Positions 1 to 12,230 are shown, counted from the first letter of the stretch. The stretch: 64,000 nt of DNA from Paratinospora sagittata (GCA_035771175.1 CM069602.1:9861501-9925500), one strand, 5' to 3'. Program-made: numbers and translations. Notes: generated by a model from the sequence alone, not told the origin.

Positions 1-1
1 T

Positions 2-3000
2 CCACCAAAGCACCCTGGCTTGATTCTAAAAGCAGAATGTAGCAAGGAATCAAAAGTGGGTAAATGTAGCTTAGATTTCACATCAATTCGCCAAATCATA
101 GTTGAAAGATCCGATAACTTATTAGGTTTTTTCTTTTTACAGCTGCGCTCAATGTCACTTTCCTTGGATTCACTGTTGGGCTACAGCGACAAGGATATCG
201 AGGAATCTACTTTTGAGGTTTTTTCTTTATTTCATTGACCTAAATTTTAGTTTTTTGTAAAACTAATGTATTTCATCAATCATGGCATCTTTCCAAATCT
301 TTTATCTGACAGTTCATTGTTTTCAGCTCTCATTATTTGCGGAGTCTCTTAATGAAATGCTTCAATTTCAAATGGGTTGTCGGCTTCTAGAATTCCTACA
401 GGTTGATTTTTAAATGTTAATCTGGAGTTAATGTCTTTACGTATTTTCGTGATTGGTGATGCTTTAATTGTATGCAATCATCTACTGCAGAAGCTGCGCC
501 TGAATTTCATGACCAAGCGAAACCAACACAAAAGACAGCATGAAGAAAATTCCCTGAAGGAAAGTGACAAGGAGAATTCCTCAAGGAAGCGTTCAAAGAC
601 CACCAATGAGTCTCCTATGCAAAATGAAGCTTCTAAATCTGAAACACAGAATACTTCCAATATGGATAATCAACAAACTACATCCATGGATGCCCCTGCT
701 GATGCGGTGGATGATTCCAAGATAGAAGATGAAATGGATGACTATGATCCAGAGGAAGATGTAGATGAAGATCAGGAAATGGATGATGTCGGCCATCAGA
801 ATGACATATCTAAGGAGGTTTTTTTCTTGTTGCTAAAAACTCAAGATGGTTTTTCTTCTATTTTATTCTTTTATCTTTCTAGTACAATGGTCCTTATTAT
901 TCATCTAAAACGTTATGCTTTCATTGCCATGGGGAATATCTATCATTTGTTATTTATTGTTGCTTTTCCTTTGTGCCACAACTCTTATGTCTCTGTCTAT
1001 TGAATCACATGTTGAATTTGGCCTATGCCTTTCTTGTACATTATTGAAATAAAACTTCAAGGACATCAAAGAGAAATTATCAATACTGACTTCAAGTTCC
1101 TTGTATTAAACTTGCTCCATATTGAAGTCTTTGATGGTTATATTTCTTTTGTACTATATTGAACATTTATGTGATTAAGTTTTTCCTTATTGTTTCAATC
1201 CTAGTCAATTTTTGTCTTCCTCTAGCCTTTCAAGCACTTTGACTTGAATTGTGTTCTTTTTTTATGTTCCAGACTTCAGTCTTTGGTCCTTATTTCATTT
1301 AATTTAAGAAAGTTGCTGTAGTCATTTTTTTTTTATTTCTTACTACTTTTACTGGCCTGGTGACAGATTTTTAAACTTCAGCATTTTATGGTTTTTGTGC
1401 AAAGCACTATTATCATGCTTACAACCCTTCATGGCTATTTGACTGTTTGCATGCATTCCTGCATATTGGCAATGTCCTTTATATATATGAGTGATGCTAC
1501 ATTGATTGGGGTAAAAATTGCAATACAAACTGCATGGCTCCATCACCTTTGGATTTGCATTGAATCACGTGTCAATACGTGATATATTATCCAAAGGTGA
1601 CGGAGTGCTACAGTTTACACTGAAGTACAGCACCCCATTCAATTTAGCATTATTCTTTATATATTTGTTATTCTTAGGTGAAGTTAGTTATACCTTGGGC
1701 ACTTGTAGGACATGCTGAAGTGAGAAGCAATCTTCACAATTAGTAGGAAACCTCCTGCCTGAGGAAACCTCCCACTTTTTCAGATCTCCTTGGAGAACTG
1801 ACACCTGAAAAGTAAATGGAAATAATGGATCACATGATTCTTCATACTGCAAGCACAGCAGACAACAGTTTGGAGATAACATATATGTAGGAAAATGCCT
1901 TTGCAACACATTGAGAGTGCCCATCTTCCTATGAGCCACAAGCCAACCAAGAACCTTTACCTAGAATTTCAGCTTTCCTAATGAAAGAAGCAAGAGGAAA
2001 ATCATGTAGGGGTGGGGCAGGTTACTCTAGGCTTCAAATAAAGATTTACAAGAAAAGTTCCCGGTGTTTTCTATGGACCATACAAACCAGTCGTTCAAAG
2101 ATGTGGAAAACCGGATCTAATTTATTCCTGCAAGAAAAGGACATATCTTCCTTTTTTCTCGGAGTGAGAACACTCGGGAATGGAAGTTCCAAGGTGGTGG
2201 TGGGGAGAGGAAGAGGGATGGAGGAGTCGGAAGGGGGTTGATGAGAGAAAAGAGGCAATGGGTAGGTTTTTAAGATTAGTAAGGCAGAAAAAGACTATTA
2301 AAGGAGGTGGTGAGATTAGTGTTGTCAATGCATCAAGGCTATGTCTAGGCGATTTATCCCATCTAGGCAAGGCGGTGCTTAGGCATAGCCGAGGCATTGC
2401 AAATAATATTATTTATAGCTCCCTAAGTACACAGTTAGCTAGTTTTTCACATTAAACTTTATATATGTAATTATTCATACACTCCATAATATAGAAGTAT
2501 ATTGTGTAAAAATAGATTTAACTATATTTTAAACTGTTCAATCTTGTGTCTTCAAATTAAAAATCAGAAGAAAAAAAAAACATTAAAAAAATAAGACAAG
2601 TTAGCATATAATAAAGTATAATAATTTGAAGAAACATATTTGATGTAATACTTAATGATAAAAAAAGAAAAATATTTGCTGCAATATAAGAATAAGAAAA
2701 TAGAAAATCAGAATTAGAAAATAGGAAAAAAGAAAAAGATATAATTTGCATAATGGAAATATAAGTATTAACACTAGAATTAAAAGTTATGCCTATTTAG
2801 ACGCTATACAATCACATAAGTAACACTATGAAGAAAAAAGAACCTTCTGCTTCTAGAGTGCTCAACACGCCAATTATCTTCCTAGAACCGAATGATTTGG
2901 CCATTGCCGACTTTAGAAATAACATGAATCCTGAAATCTGAATATAAAGGCGAGATAAACTTCCATGGAAAGGTGACCCCGGAAGTAACTCCGGGGGCCC

Positions 3001-4980
3001 TTCCTGACTCAATCACTCCATATCTGCTTCTGATAACCTTGGCCAAAGTGTCTCCTGTTCTCTTATAAACCTCGACAACCACTTGGCTGCAAGAACCTTA
3101 TTTCTAACAATAATATTACGGATCCCCAAGCCACCTTCATCTTCCAGTCTTTGCAGAGTCTTCCAATTTAACAAGTGAATGGAACTCCGACATCCATAAT
3201 TTTTCCCCTCTAGGTTCTACTTTCTTTGAGAAATTGGGCCCTTCTTTTTTTCCTTTGACTTCTAGTATGGATTTATACAACCGTTATGTGTATCTTTTAA
3301 TTTCTTTGTATACATACCAAAAACCATTGATGGTAATCTCATAGAAAAAGCTTACAATCCTGACCTACTCTCTGTTTATATTTGAGAAAGGAAAAGATCA
3401 ATTTTAAGAGTCATCAAGTCTCCTCTCTCCTCTCCGGTACATGTTTGTTACGTAAGAAGCTACGTCGTTGCAAACTTGAAGTTTGTTCTCTTTGTTGTTC
3501 TTCTGTTCATATCTACATAATTCATGAATTCTTTTATGTGCTCTGTCGGCTTTTCCTCTATGCATGAGTCATCAAATTCATTCAATTCATTTTGTTGCCC
3601 TTACAAATTCAGTGTGCTTGGTTTGGACACCCTTTTATTTTAATGGAAAATAGAGATTTATGTTTGGGGAGTGCTAATGAGGATTGAGGAAATCTGCTGA
3701 CTTTGGTTCTGTAGTTTCACGGTATGACTTGGTGATATGTGTATGTGTGTTTGTGTTTGGCAATAAACAACTTCACAATTGCTTTTCAAAAAGTATTGAA
3801 GTTGATTATGGTTAAGGCAGGGGAAACATGACAGACAGTGAAGCTGACTAAAGGGATAGCCTAAGCTGTGTTATTTGACAAATGATATGGATTCTGTTGA
3901 TGAGAAATTCATTAAAACTCTAGCAGTCTGACTATAGCAGCTTATCCCATTTAATCACACAAACTTTAATTGATGGAAACATACTGTGAGTTGTAGATTT
4001 TGTTGTTAAAAAATGGAATACTAGCTAGCTTTCTAGTACTGGTAACTCCCATCAGCCACCCTGATACTAAACAGGACTTGAGTTAATTTAATATCATGTT
4101 TTTAGCTTCTTAATGCAAGTGACCTTCATTTTGACCTAAGATAGCTCTCTGTGGTCTTTCTAGATATGATTTTTAGAGTTGTAAATACACCTGTGCAGGC
4201 TGGCGGTGAAAATGGGGTAACTGAAGCCAAGGTCAAGCCCAAAGAAGAAGTGACGGATGAGAAGGATGAAGTGAAGGAATGTGTTGAAGGAGACAAGATT
4301 AAAGCTGAAGTTGCTGGCACAAAAGAAAATCTCAATGTGGAGAAGGGTAAAGAAGTTGATGCAGAGGTGGACAAGAAGGTAGCAAAACCTGCGGCGGCTA
4401 AGGAGCTGGCTGTTGATACAGAACTATTGCAGGCATGCTTTGCACATTTTGTGATTAACAGTCTTTTCTGTGGATTTCTTGTGCAGTAGTGATAAGGGAT
4501 TTGGGACCTCACACGCACACAAACATTTTTTCCTTTTTTTTTTTATTGTTGCTGCACTAACATGTGTTATAGTTTTTCGATTTTTCTGAGAAGGGGTCTT
4601 GTATTTGATACAGGCATTCAGATTTTTTGACCGAAATCGGGTGGGATACATTAAGGTATGCTTGCGAGCACCTGTTTCGTTAGCGATTTTTCTGCGTATA
4701 TAATTGACTAACCTAAGTTTACTTGCCCTTTGCAGGTTGAAGATTTGAGAATGATTCTTCATAACTTGGGCAAATTTCTTTCTCACAGGAATGTCAAGGT
4801 GAGATTCTTGGCCACCAAATTTTAAATTAGAAGCTGTGGCTTTTTGTCTTAACAACTTTTTGCCATTGTTAATGGTTGTCCTTGAAACAGGAACTTGTAC
4901 AAAGTGCCTTGTTAGAGAGCAACACTGCGAGGGATAATCGCATACTCTATAACAAGTTGGTAAAGGCGAAAGATATTTGA
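2..4980 (+). CDS. RSA1: 3' part of an RSA1/EMB1579-like protein (plant CCAR1/DBC1 family)
   Basis: C-terminal portion only; the gene begins upstream of the window. Exons read from splice sites and frame: 2-55, 143-217, 327-401, 491-817, 4199-4432, 4614-4655, 4736-4798 and 4891-4980 (TGA 4978-4980). The first three encode the C-terminal part of the DBC1 domain (motifs KHPGLILKAE, SMSLSLDSLLGY, STFELSLFAESLNEMLQ). Exons 4 and 5 encode a long, charged, low-complexity stretch rich in Glu, Asp and Lys. The last exons encode a degenerate EF-hand (FFDRNRVGYIKVEDLR) and the conserved tail ELVQSALLESNT. In Arabidopsis, RSA1/EMB1579 is a nuclear protein linked to salt tolerance and transcription or splicing; that role is transferred by homology. 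The intron after 4432 appears to start with GC, not GT. Intron 818-4198 is 3.4 kb and carries transposon fragments. Confidence 0.85.
2318..2845. mobile_element. Truncated terminal-inverted-repeat element, same family as the one in the UCP3 intron
   Basis: The segment begins with a diverged end (tgttgtcaatgcatcaaggc) followed by CTAGGCGA-type motifs. It then matches, in order and over about 500 bp, the flanks of the element at 57228-60397: shared blocks include ataatatagaagt, aaatatttgc-gcaatat, atataagtatta and acaatcacata/acaatcatat. This copy lacks the copia insertion that splits the UCP3 copy. Its right end is missing and is replaced at about 2846 by LINE sequence. It lies in the large RSA1 intron. 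No coding capacity is seen. Confidence 0.6.
2846..3200 (-). pseudogene. LINE (L1-type) fragment
   Basis: The minus-strand translation reads LEDEGGLGIRNI, VRNKVLAAKWLSRF, then an IRSRYG-like segment and KVGNGQIIRF followed by a stop and EDNWRV. This is the typical region between the reverse transcriptase and the zinc-binding (zf-RVT) domain of plant L1 LINEs (LGIRNL...WLWRF...GNGxxIRFWEDxW). The conserved Trp after IRF is a stop codon here, so the piece is dead. Only about 115 codons remain, with no poly(A) tail and no clear target-site duplication. It abuts the truncated TIR element on its low-coordinate side. Confidence 0.7.
3201..4198. other. Rest of the large RSA1 intron
   Basis: About 1 kb of AT-rich intronic DNA. 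It ends in the acceptor CTGTGCAG just before the exon starting at 4199. I see no ORF with family features and no clear repeat here. The 5' part of the same intron (818-2317) is likewise featureless apart from poly(T) runs. Confidence 0.5.
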
Positions 4981-5985
4981 GATCAGCCGGGGTTTATTAG
5001 GGTCTTCTTTCTTTCAGTTTTGCAATAGTTATATGTATTTCAGTTTTTCCATCTCCTTATACTTGAGAGCTTCAGAAAGTACGGGTGGCAAACTTCTTTC
5101 GCCATTAAAAAAGAAAAAAAAGAAATACTGAGGTGCTGCATTTGGTTACATTGCTGATTTGAATTACTTTGATTATGTGGAGCAATCTATCATGCCATTG
5201 TTAGTTTGTACTTGGGATTGAACAAAATATCCTGTCTGAAATACTGAATGAAGTAACTTAAATTCATTTTTCAGGTTGATTTGGATGCTTCCATGTAAAT
5301 GTTCTCAGAAGAACAATTTTAGTTGGTCTTTACTATCAATGAGGTGGATTTGATAAATCATGCTCAAAATTTTGCCTGTAGTCTTGGACATGCTTGCCTC
5401 TTTGTTTCGAGTGGTCCGGTAAATTTGTTGTGATTGTAACATTTTTTTCTTAGATCACCGACTGTAACAGTAATACACTTGATTAACACTGGCGTGACAA
5501 TCAAATGATGAATTTGTTGTATGAGATCGGAAATGGTTTGAGGTTATCTTGAACCTTCATCTGTATTAATCTAAATTTTAGGTTTTGTATTTGAACTTCA
5601 ACAATTTAAAATATAATCGAGGTGATGCTTCAAAGTACTTGAGTTCTGTAAGTGCAGTCAAAGTTTGAAGGATCCTCTGTTTATTCCATGTGTCAATCTT
5701 GTTACATTATACATTAAACTGATTTCTATATGCTTTCTTTGCTCCTATAATTATATAGTTGCAGGCAGTATCAGAGTGTAAAGGAGAACACGAACACGGG
5801 TGAGAAGGAACTAAGAAATAGAGATCTATTACTATAAACAAGCCAGAAAGGATAAAAAATAGAAAATAAACTGAAAATTATTATGCCGTGATTATTATTA
5901 ATATCAAATTGTGTTACCTCTCAAAGATTTAAAAAATCAAATTGTATTTGAAATGTGTCAAATACACTGAAAGAAGTGGCCTTAT
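4981..5985. other. Intergenic region between two convergent genes
   Basis: This stretch holds the 3' untranslated region of the RSA1-like gene and, toward 5985, that of the SET gene on the opposite strand. It is AT-rich. No third gene, tRNA or structured RNA is evident. Confidence 0.5.
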
Positions 5986-7629
5986 TCATGAATACTGGAG
6001 CTCAAGGAAAGCTCTCATTGCTTGTTTTTTCATCACTTTCCCACACACCCCCTTCCCCAACTTCATAGCTCTTTCCATCTCTACACTGCCACCGCCACCG
6101 CCACCACCATTAGTTTTCCTCAACCCTTCTTCAACAACCACTCTCAGCACCCTCTCATCACCACCAACTGCCTCCACTATGCTCTCTACAACTGCCCCTA
6201 TCGCCGGAATCCGCCTTCCCCACCTCCTCATTGCCTTCTCCGACTTGAGAACCTCTGAATACAACGCCCAAAACGACGCTCTTAAATAACCCTTTTCCCT
6301 TCCCTTCACCACCCACCTTCTCAGCCACTCCTCTAACTTGAACACAACTCCACCCTTATCACACCCAACACCACCACCACCAAGTTCAAGTGCCATCTCA
6401 ATCTCTCTCACTTCCTCTCTGCAGCTAAACACTTCCTCGAACCTGCACCTCTTGCAATTGCACTGAAACCCCCATGTTTTACACATCTCCCTTCTCTTCC
6501 TCAATGGCAACAACACGTCGAAATACGCAAATGTGATCTCTTCCCCTGCTTTTATATTTCTTGAAGCATGAACCATCATGTGATCTCCAATGTGCAAACG
6601 CCTTGCATTAGGATTGCAAGAGTGGTTTACAAAGGAAGCCAACACCCATAAACCAATCCCATAGAATTCCTTGTTCTTACCCAAAACTATAGCTGAGATT
6701 GCATCTTCTGTTAGAGAATTCACATCTAATATGTTTAAAATCTTGCCCATTTCAGGTTTCTCTTCTGGGAACAAGATCTCATCAGCTTCAGGCCTGAAGA
6801 GACTCATATCAGGAATTTTGAGTCTTTCTTCTTCTTCTTCTTCTTCTTCTTCTTCCCCTGTTGACAATGTGCATAGTAAACCACAAGTTTTCCTGCACTT
6901 CCCTGAAGCTTCAACAATCTTATCTATGAAATCCTTCCACATCACCAGCCGGGCACTTTCCTCCGGATCTTCGCCAGCTTCCGGCAATATCCCCCTTCCG
7001 GTGGCGACCGCCTTGGTCACAAACAGCAAAGTTCCGGCGTCCATATTCTTTGTCGCGAGCAGTCCCCTCCCACCATTCTCCGATTTCTTAATCTCTACTG
7101 AACCAATGTATTCAGCAAGCTCCGGCGATTTTCCTCGAAACTCATTTAGCACCCAATCCGACAAGTCGAAAGCCCCGGTCCAGGACTGGAATTCGAGCTT
7201 CTTGCATCTTTCCAAATACCCGGCAACGGATTCGGAGCTCCCATTGGCCTGAGGATCAGAAAGAGCTTGTTGAAAGCAATGCGAAGCGCCTGCATAGCGG
7301 TTGAGATTGAGCAAGATTTTACCTTTGCAGAGGAGAGTCTTGAAATGGGCATTTTCGATTTCAAGCGCTCGATCACAATCGTCGATGGCTTGGGAGAAAT
7401 CTCTTAGCCTGAACTGCGCTTCGGCTCGATTCGAGAAGGCCAAACAAAGGAATTTTTGGAACTTGGAGGAGGCCTGATTTGGGTCGGAGCTGTTGTGGGT
7501 CGTTTCTGAGAGGTGGTGTTGGGAGAGAGAGATGAATTGAGAGTAATATTGAATGGATTGTGTCCATTCTTCTCTTAGGAGGAGCTCTGCGGCTTTGGAT
7601 CTAAGCTGCTGTAGCATTTCTTCTTCCAT
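5986..7629 (-). CDS. TPR-SET domain protein, putative protein-lysine methyltransferase
   Basis: Single uninterrupted 547-codon ORF starting MEEEMLQQL. Residues 8-33 and about 62-125 form tetratricopeptide repeats (for example SNRAEAQFRLRDFSQAIDDC). A split SET domain follows: the N-terminal part at about 174-205 (ENGGRGLLATKNMDAGT), then NHSCNPNA at 335-342 and GEEITFAYF at 362-370, which are the cofactor-binding and catalytic motifs. The post-SET cysteines are C390, C392 and C395 (FQCNCKRC). The SET insert contains a run of about ten Glu (259-268), encoded by a (CTT)n-like tract near 6830-6855. A Gly run lies near the C-terminus. The architecture resembles the plant SMYD-like TPR/SET group, which would methylate Lys on histone or non-histone proteins using S-adenosylmethionine; the substrate cannot be told from sequence. 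All SET motifs look intact. The gene is convergent with RSA1. Confidence 0.85.
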   Translation of the reverse strand: MEEEMLQQLRSKAAELLLREEWTQSIQYYSQFISLSQHHLSETTHNSSDPNQASSKFQKFLCLAFSNRAEAQFRLRDFSQAIDDCDRALEIENAHFKTLLCKGKILLNLNRYAGASHCFQQALSDPQANGSSESVAGYLERCKKLEFQSWTGAFDLSDWVLNEFRGKSPELAEYIGSVEIKKSENGGRGLLATKNMDAGTLLFVTKAVATGRGILPEAGEDPEESARLVMWKDFIDKIVEASGKCRKTCGLLCTLSTGEEEEEEEEEERLKIPDMSLFRPEADEILFPEEKPEMGKILNILDVNSLTEDAISAIVLGKNKEFYGIGLWVLASFVNHSCNPNARRLHIGDHMMVHASRNIKAGEEITFAYFDVLLPLRKRREMCKTWGFQCNCKRCRFEEVFSCREEVREIEMALELGGGGVGCDKGGVVFKLEEWLRRWVVKGREKGYLRASFWALYSEVLKSEKAMRRWGRRIPAIGAVVESIVEAVGGDERVLRVVVEEGLRKTNGGGGGGGSVEMERAMKLGKGVCGKVMKKQAMRAFLELQYS

Positions 7630-8109
7630 TTGTGCTCTGTTCTGTTCTCTTACTATGGATTGTGTATTGTGTTTCTTGTGCTGTGGGGGAATGGTTTAGT
7701 TTATATTTTGAATTTGGGAGAGTAACGTTCAGATTTTCCGCTTTTACGTTTTGCAACGGCTACGTCTTTTCTGGGATTGTTTTATTGTTTACTACGAGAT
7801 TCGGGTAATCTAAGTAAATTTGAGATCATCCAACGGTTCATTTTGAGTCAGGATCTGCTATTCGGGGGACACGTATAAATAATTTACAGTAACACCTTTT
7901 ATATCAACAGTTGTACACCGTTGATCTTTCTTGAATTATTTTAAAATTTAAATACATATATACACACATACACAACTATACAGTAATAACTTTCTTTTCT
8001 TTTTTTTGAACAACAGTAATACCTTTCTTGTGTTAGTACGGAGACTATCTTTTGTCGGGTAATTATATTATTGTTAACCAACTTAGAGTAACATATGCGA
8101 GCCTTAGGA

Positions 8110-8240
8110 TAGGTTGAAACATTTGTTATGAATTCGAGCTCCACTCTGAATATATTTTAGTCGAGAGAGAAAAACCCGTCGAACCCCTCAAGTCTGGAAG
8201 GATTAGTCTCGTCGTGAAACGAAGGAGAACACCTCCCACA
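8110..8240 (+). repeat. SINE-like remnant (tentative)
   Basis: Contains a B-box-like motif (ATTCGAGCTCC) near 8131, followed by a segment with GGATTAGTCTCGTCG. That last motif recurs, in the opposite orientation, in the segment near 11600-11780. The shared motif in two places argues for a dispersed repeat. Ends and target duplications are not resolved. Confidence 0.3.
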
Positions 8241-8794
8241 TGTCAAAAAACCGATCATAAAAAAAAAAGAAAAAAAAGAAGAAGAGGTAATTATATTATA
8301 GTTGAAGTGGTATAATATCTTTTTATAACTCAATGGAGTAAGATTCAGAATAAGAGAATAACATGACCATTGCCAGTTCAGGTTCCGGGTAGTCTTCTAT
8401 TCATTAATATTTGTCTTTTGGGAAAAAAAAAAATCTGATTAATTTGGTGTCAATCATTATTAAAAGCATTGTTTGTCTCATGTATTTCTTCTTTTAAGTA
8501 TAATTTTATTGGAAAATGACCTAAGATAGAGTAAAATAAAAATAGGATCCATTACTGGAGCCTCAGTTTTATGGATGTGTTTATTTTGAAAAAAAATGTT
8601 TGATTAGTGTTGTTATTGTGTCTCTATATGGTCATATCCAAAAAGCCTTTATCTAACTTAGAAGGAGTATTTTTCAAAAAAAAAAAAAACTTAGGAGTAT
8701 CTTTATTTAAATTGAGTTGGTATTATTTTTTTATTATGGACAGACTATTAAGAAATATTTGTATTTTTATAATTTAAATGTCAACTTAACTTTT

Positions 8795-8880
8795 AATAGA
8801 ACAGAGTGGAAGGAGCGGATTAATGTTGTTGGTCCCATATAGTGGGATAATAGCAGTTGAGTTGAGTTGATATTTTTTAA
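8795..8880 (+). repeat. LINE/SINE-type 3' tail remnant
   Basis: The sequence around cagagtggaaggagcgg and catatagtgggataa resembles the conserved 3' tails of plant non-LTR retroposons (GTAGCCGACCCC...GGGATAAGGC type). A second relative with ATGTAGCCAACCC and GTAGTTGGGAAA lies at 60890-61000. Both are short and degraded. Confidence 0.4.
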
Positions 8881-10202
8881 AACTAAATAAAATAGACCAA
8901 CCTTAGCCTAATATAATTGGTTTGACATAATTTGGGGGATGGGTTTGAGATTTCAAATATAATTTTATTAAATAGTTAAGTTAATTATACATTTATATAA
9001 AATAAATCTGATACAAATCTAATAGATATTAAAAAAAATCATTAAATATTTATGAAAAATGTGTATACTATAAAATAATTTTACATTTCTAACTTTAAAG
9101 TCGGTTCAATTAAATTTAAATTGGTTTTCAAAGTCTTCAAATATTAAATCAAATCAAACTTACTCAAAACTGAACCAAACACAAAATTAGAGTAAGCAGC
9201 AAAATTGATGATTTTGTTACACAATCTGTATTTGGCAATTGGTATGCATCAATATACTGATATTTACTATATTAATTTAATTACCCTATCATCTTTTATG
9301 ATCTGTAATTTATAATAAATTATGATCCAAACAACAACAATTATAAGTGGATAATTAATTTAAGGAAGCTGTATGCAGATTATATGGTTGTGACCATTTT
9401 ACTTGTTTGATTTGATGATATCATCATATTATCATGGACCCTTATCATCCCTAAACAAGACAGCTTCTTCGCACTCATCATTTGTAATCCTCATTTTTTT
9501 TTTTTTTTTTTGTGGTTACATAATTTTAAGCCTTTTTGTTTTGGTACATTAACTCTAGGCTTTTTTTCTTTATTGGTTTACACTAAATATTCTTACATTC
9601 TTCGAGTATGAGACTAGTCATTGTTCAATGTAAGAGTAAAATAATAGACCTCTTCTAACGAGAGCGCCTTTAAAAATTGAACTTTAAAACTTTTATATAA
9701 CCTTAAAACTCAGCCACGTTCCATTGAGCCAACCAATCATTGGTAACTCTAGGCCTTTTCAACCCTTCCTTAAGTTGCCCAGTAGTCCAACTTGATCCAA
9801 TGGTTGGAATCGCCTGTTTTCCTAGTCTTCCGGATATATAATTATTGTGTAGGAGTATGGTATTATCACCAGTGGCCCAACTCATTCCGTGATTTATAGT
9901 CACACCACTTTTCTTCTATACGCCAAAAAGAGAACGTTATCTTTTGCCTTTCTATTTTCCTTCTCTTTTTTTTTTTTTTTTTTTGCTTCTATTTTCCTCT
10001 TTTGAAACTTTTTATAAGATTTTTTTTCTGAATTATTGTTATTATTATTTTTTTTTTTTTTGAATGAGAAACTTGACAGTTTACAGTATTACTACTGTAA
10101 GGCTTGGGGACATCAATCGGGTCATCATCTTACCCTAATTTTTTATGTTTAAAAATTTCTCTCCAAACATATTTTAAAAAAAAAACAACAAAAGGAGAAC
10201 AT

Positions 10203-10566
10203 GAGGTCCGTTTGGTACGGTAAATAGAATAAAATTATTTTTATAAAATTAAATAGGACAAAAATTATTTTTAAAAATTATATTAAATTTATAAAATTAA
10301 AAATCAAAAAAATCAAAACCACTAGCAGGTTTTGCAAATCACAAAATCAGTAAGTATTTTTTTATTTTTTATTTTTTTATTTTTTAAGAAAAAATGTGCC
10401 AAGGAAGAAGGAGACGATGAGAAAAATAAATAAATAAAAACTGGGGCGGATAGAAGGGTGGGATGAGATAATTTTTATCTCATCTCACCTCCCTTTCAAA
10501 CACAAAATAGGAATTAAAAATATCCCTATCCTATCTTAATCCTATTATGTTCGGTCTGCCAAATGC
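10203..10566. mobile_element. MITE-like element starting GGTCCGTTTGGTA
   Basis: The left end is GGTCCGTTTGGTACGG and the right end reads, in reverse complement, GGCATTTGGCAGACCG, giving imperfect inverted ends. Between them are AT-rich DNA and an ATCTCATCTCACCTCCC block. The same order (GGTC..TTGGT start, poly(T) middle, CACCTCACCTCC block, ACCAAAC end) occurs at 29318-29615 plus 38212-38313, where copia-1 splits it. No coding capacity. Confidence 0.5.
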
Positions 10567-10689
10567 CCGAAGACTCCAAAACAATGCAGAAATCAGGAAA
10601 ATTAGATACAAAAAAAATGATTATAAATTTGGTAACAGAAGCATAAGAACAACAAACCCATGTACAATTGCCTCTACCTGTGGAAATGG

Positions 10690-10870
10690 CGCCCACCTTC
10701 GGTAGATCCCATTAATCTCACACCAACATTCCATTGGTCCCCAACGTCATGCCTAAGCTAGAGAAAAGGTCGCCACTTCACAAGAAATTAAGTGGCAAAT
10801 TTGTTCCCGCACGGGAACAGATTCAATCTTGGGACCTTCCTTGTAACTAGGTTCCTGTTGCCCACTGCCT
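10690..10870 (-). repeat. SINE-like segment (tentative)
   Basis: On the minus strand the order is a B-box-like AAGATTGAATC, then a GC-richer body. The local base composition is clearly higher in GC than the surroundings, as for retroposed tRNA-derived sequence. No target duplication was found. Confidence 0.3.
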
Positions 10871-11589
10871 GACCATGACCAACACCCTGTTGGCAAACCC
10901 ATCCAACTCATCATCCATCATGCTTCTTCTTTAAAGCTGGTGGTGTTTGTCTCATCCTAAGATTGCTGACTAGCCCACCATCCCAAATCCATACGAAACT
11001 CTCTTTATCACTTATCAGATAATCCAAATTCCTTATTGGATCAGGGCCATATGTATTGGACACTTGGCATGCATTGGTGGGCAAGTCATTTTTTTTTTCT
11101 TTTTTCTTTTTTTAAGAGTAATCTCAAAGTGTAAAAAGAAACTTCAACATTCAACCTCCTAAAAAATGCCGGAGGTGTTTTGGGACTTGTTCTAAGCTTA
11201 ATATGGCAATCTGCAGATCGTGATAAAATTTGAGATTTTTCATAGAGGACCTTTTAATTAGTTATTACTCAAATACCTCTTTCTTCCTCTCCTCGTTGAA
11301 AGAGGATTGTTTTATTTACCTGCAAATGGAAATAAAAGATAAACTCATTATAATTAAACAAACAAAAGGGTGTGCTCATCTTGAAAACAAAATAAAAAAG
11401 CAAAGTAGTCTTATAAATATAATTTATAAAAAAATAAAGATTAGAACTCAATTAAATTACATTGCATAACATAATTTAACTTATGTTATGAACTCAATCA
11501 TGTGTTTCACACACACATATATATATATAGTTGAATTCAAAACAAAAACATTATGCTTGTTACAATATTATAACATTTTTTTTTATTTT

Positions 11590-11790
11590 TTTGGTTCCAC
11601 CGCTAAGCGGCACCCAAGTGATGTCCTCCTCCGCTCGACGAGACTAATCCACCTGAATTTGACTTGAATGGGACCACAAAGGTATAAAAGTCTCTCAACA
11701 AATGATAGTTTCATACACGATGAGAATTTTAAACTCACGACCTCACTCAAGGAGAACGGATGGCTTTCAGAACCAAACAAATGTTGGTAA
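11590..11790 (-). repeat. SINE-like segment (tentative)
   Basis: The minus strand reads GGTCGTGAGTTTAAAATTC, similar to a RNA polymerase III B box, followed downstream by GGATTAGTCTCGTCG, the block shared with 8110-8240. It ends at an A/T-rich tract. It is likely a diverged copy of the same dispersed repeat. Confidence 0.35.
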
Positions 11791-12230
11791 CATTTTATTT
11801 TTCAACATAAAGTTAGAATATTATAGAAATAACTATTTAAAATAAATTAAGAGCACTTCTTTCAGAATAAATAAATTAAAATATAGCTTTACATACTAAA
11901 TCCTCGTACATTGAAACAAATTATGATGGTTGTTACACTATAAGAGTTTTTTTTTTTTTTTTTTTTTGAAAAATTAAGACAAAAAGAGAAGAAATTAACC
12001 CATAGACGTAATATATATATATATATATATATAGAAATGGTAGTAACAGGTAATATTACTCTGCCAAATCTCAACTCTTCATAATAATTTCCCCTTTGGG
12101 ACCATGGAAGATAGGAATCGCAAAGATGAAAGACACTTAATATAGAACCGGAGTACTTTTTGAATATTTTTCATTGTGATAATTAACGGCGTATGATGTA
12201 CATACCAGATGAAGTAGGAGGAGGAGAAAA

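Noticed and set aside
4126..4855. Two minus-strand ORFs (130 and 143 codons) over the RSA1 exons
   Set aside because: They are antisense to exons with clear family motifs and have no features of their own; the Ser/Thr-rich one mirrors the acidic plus-strand exon.
6671..7252. 193-codon plus-strand ORF
   Set aside because: It is the antisense shadow of the SET gene; its poly-Ser run is the complement of the poly-Glu tract.
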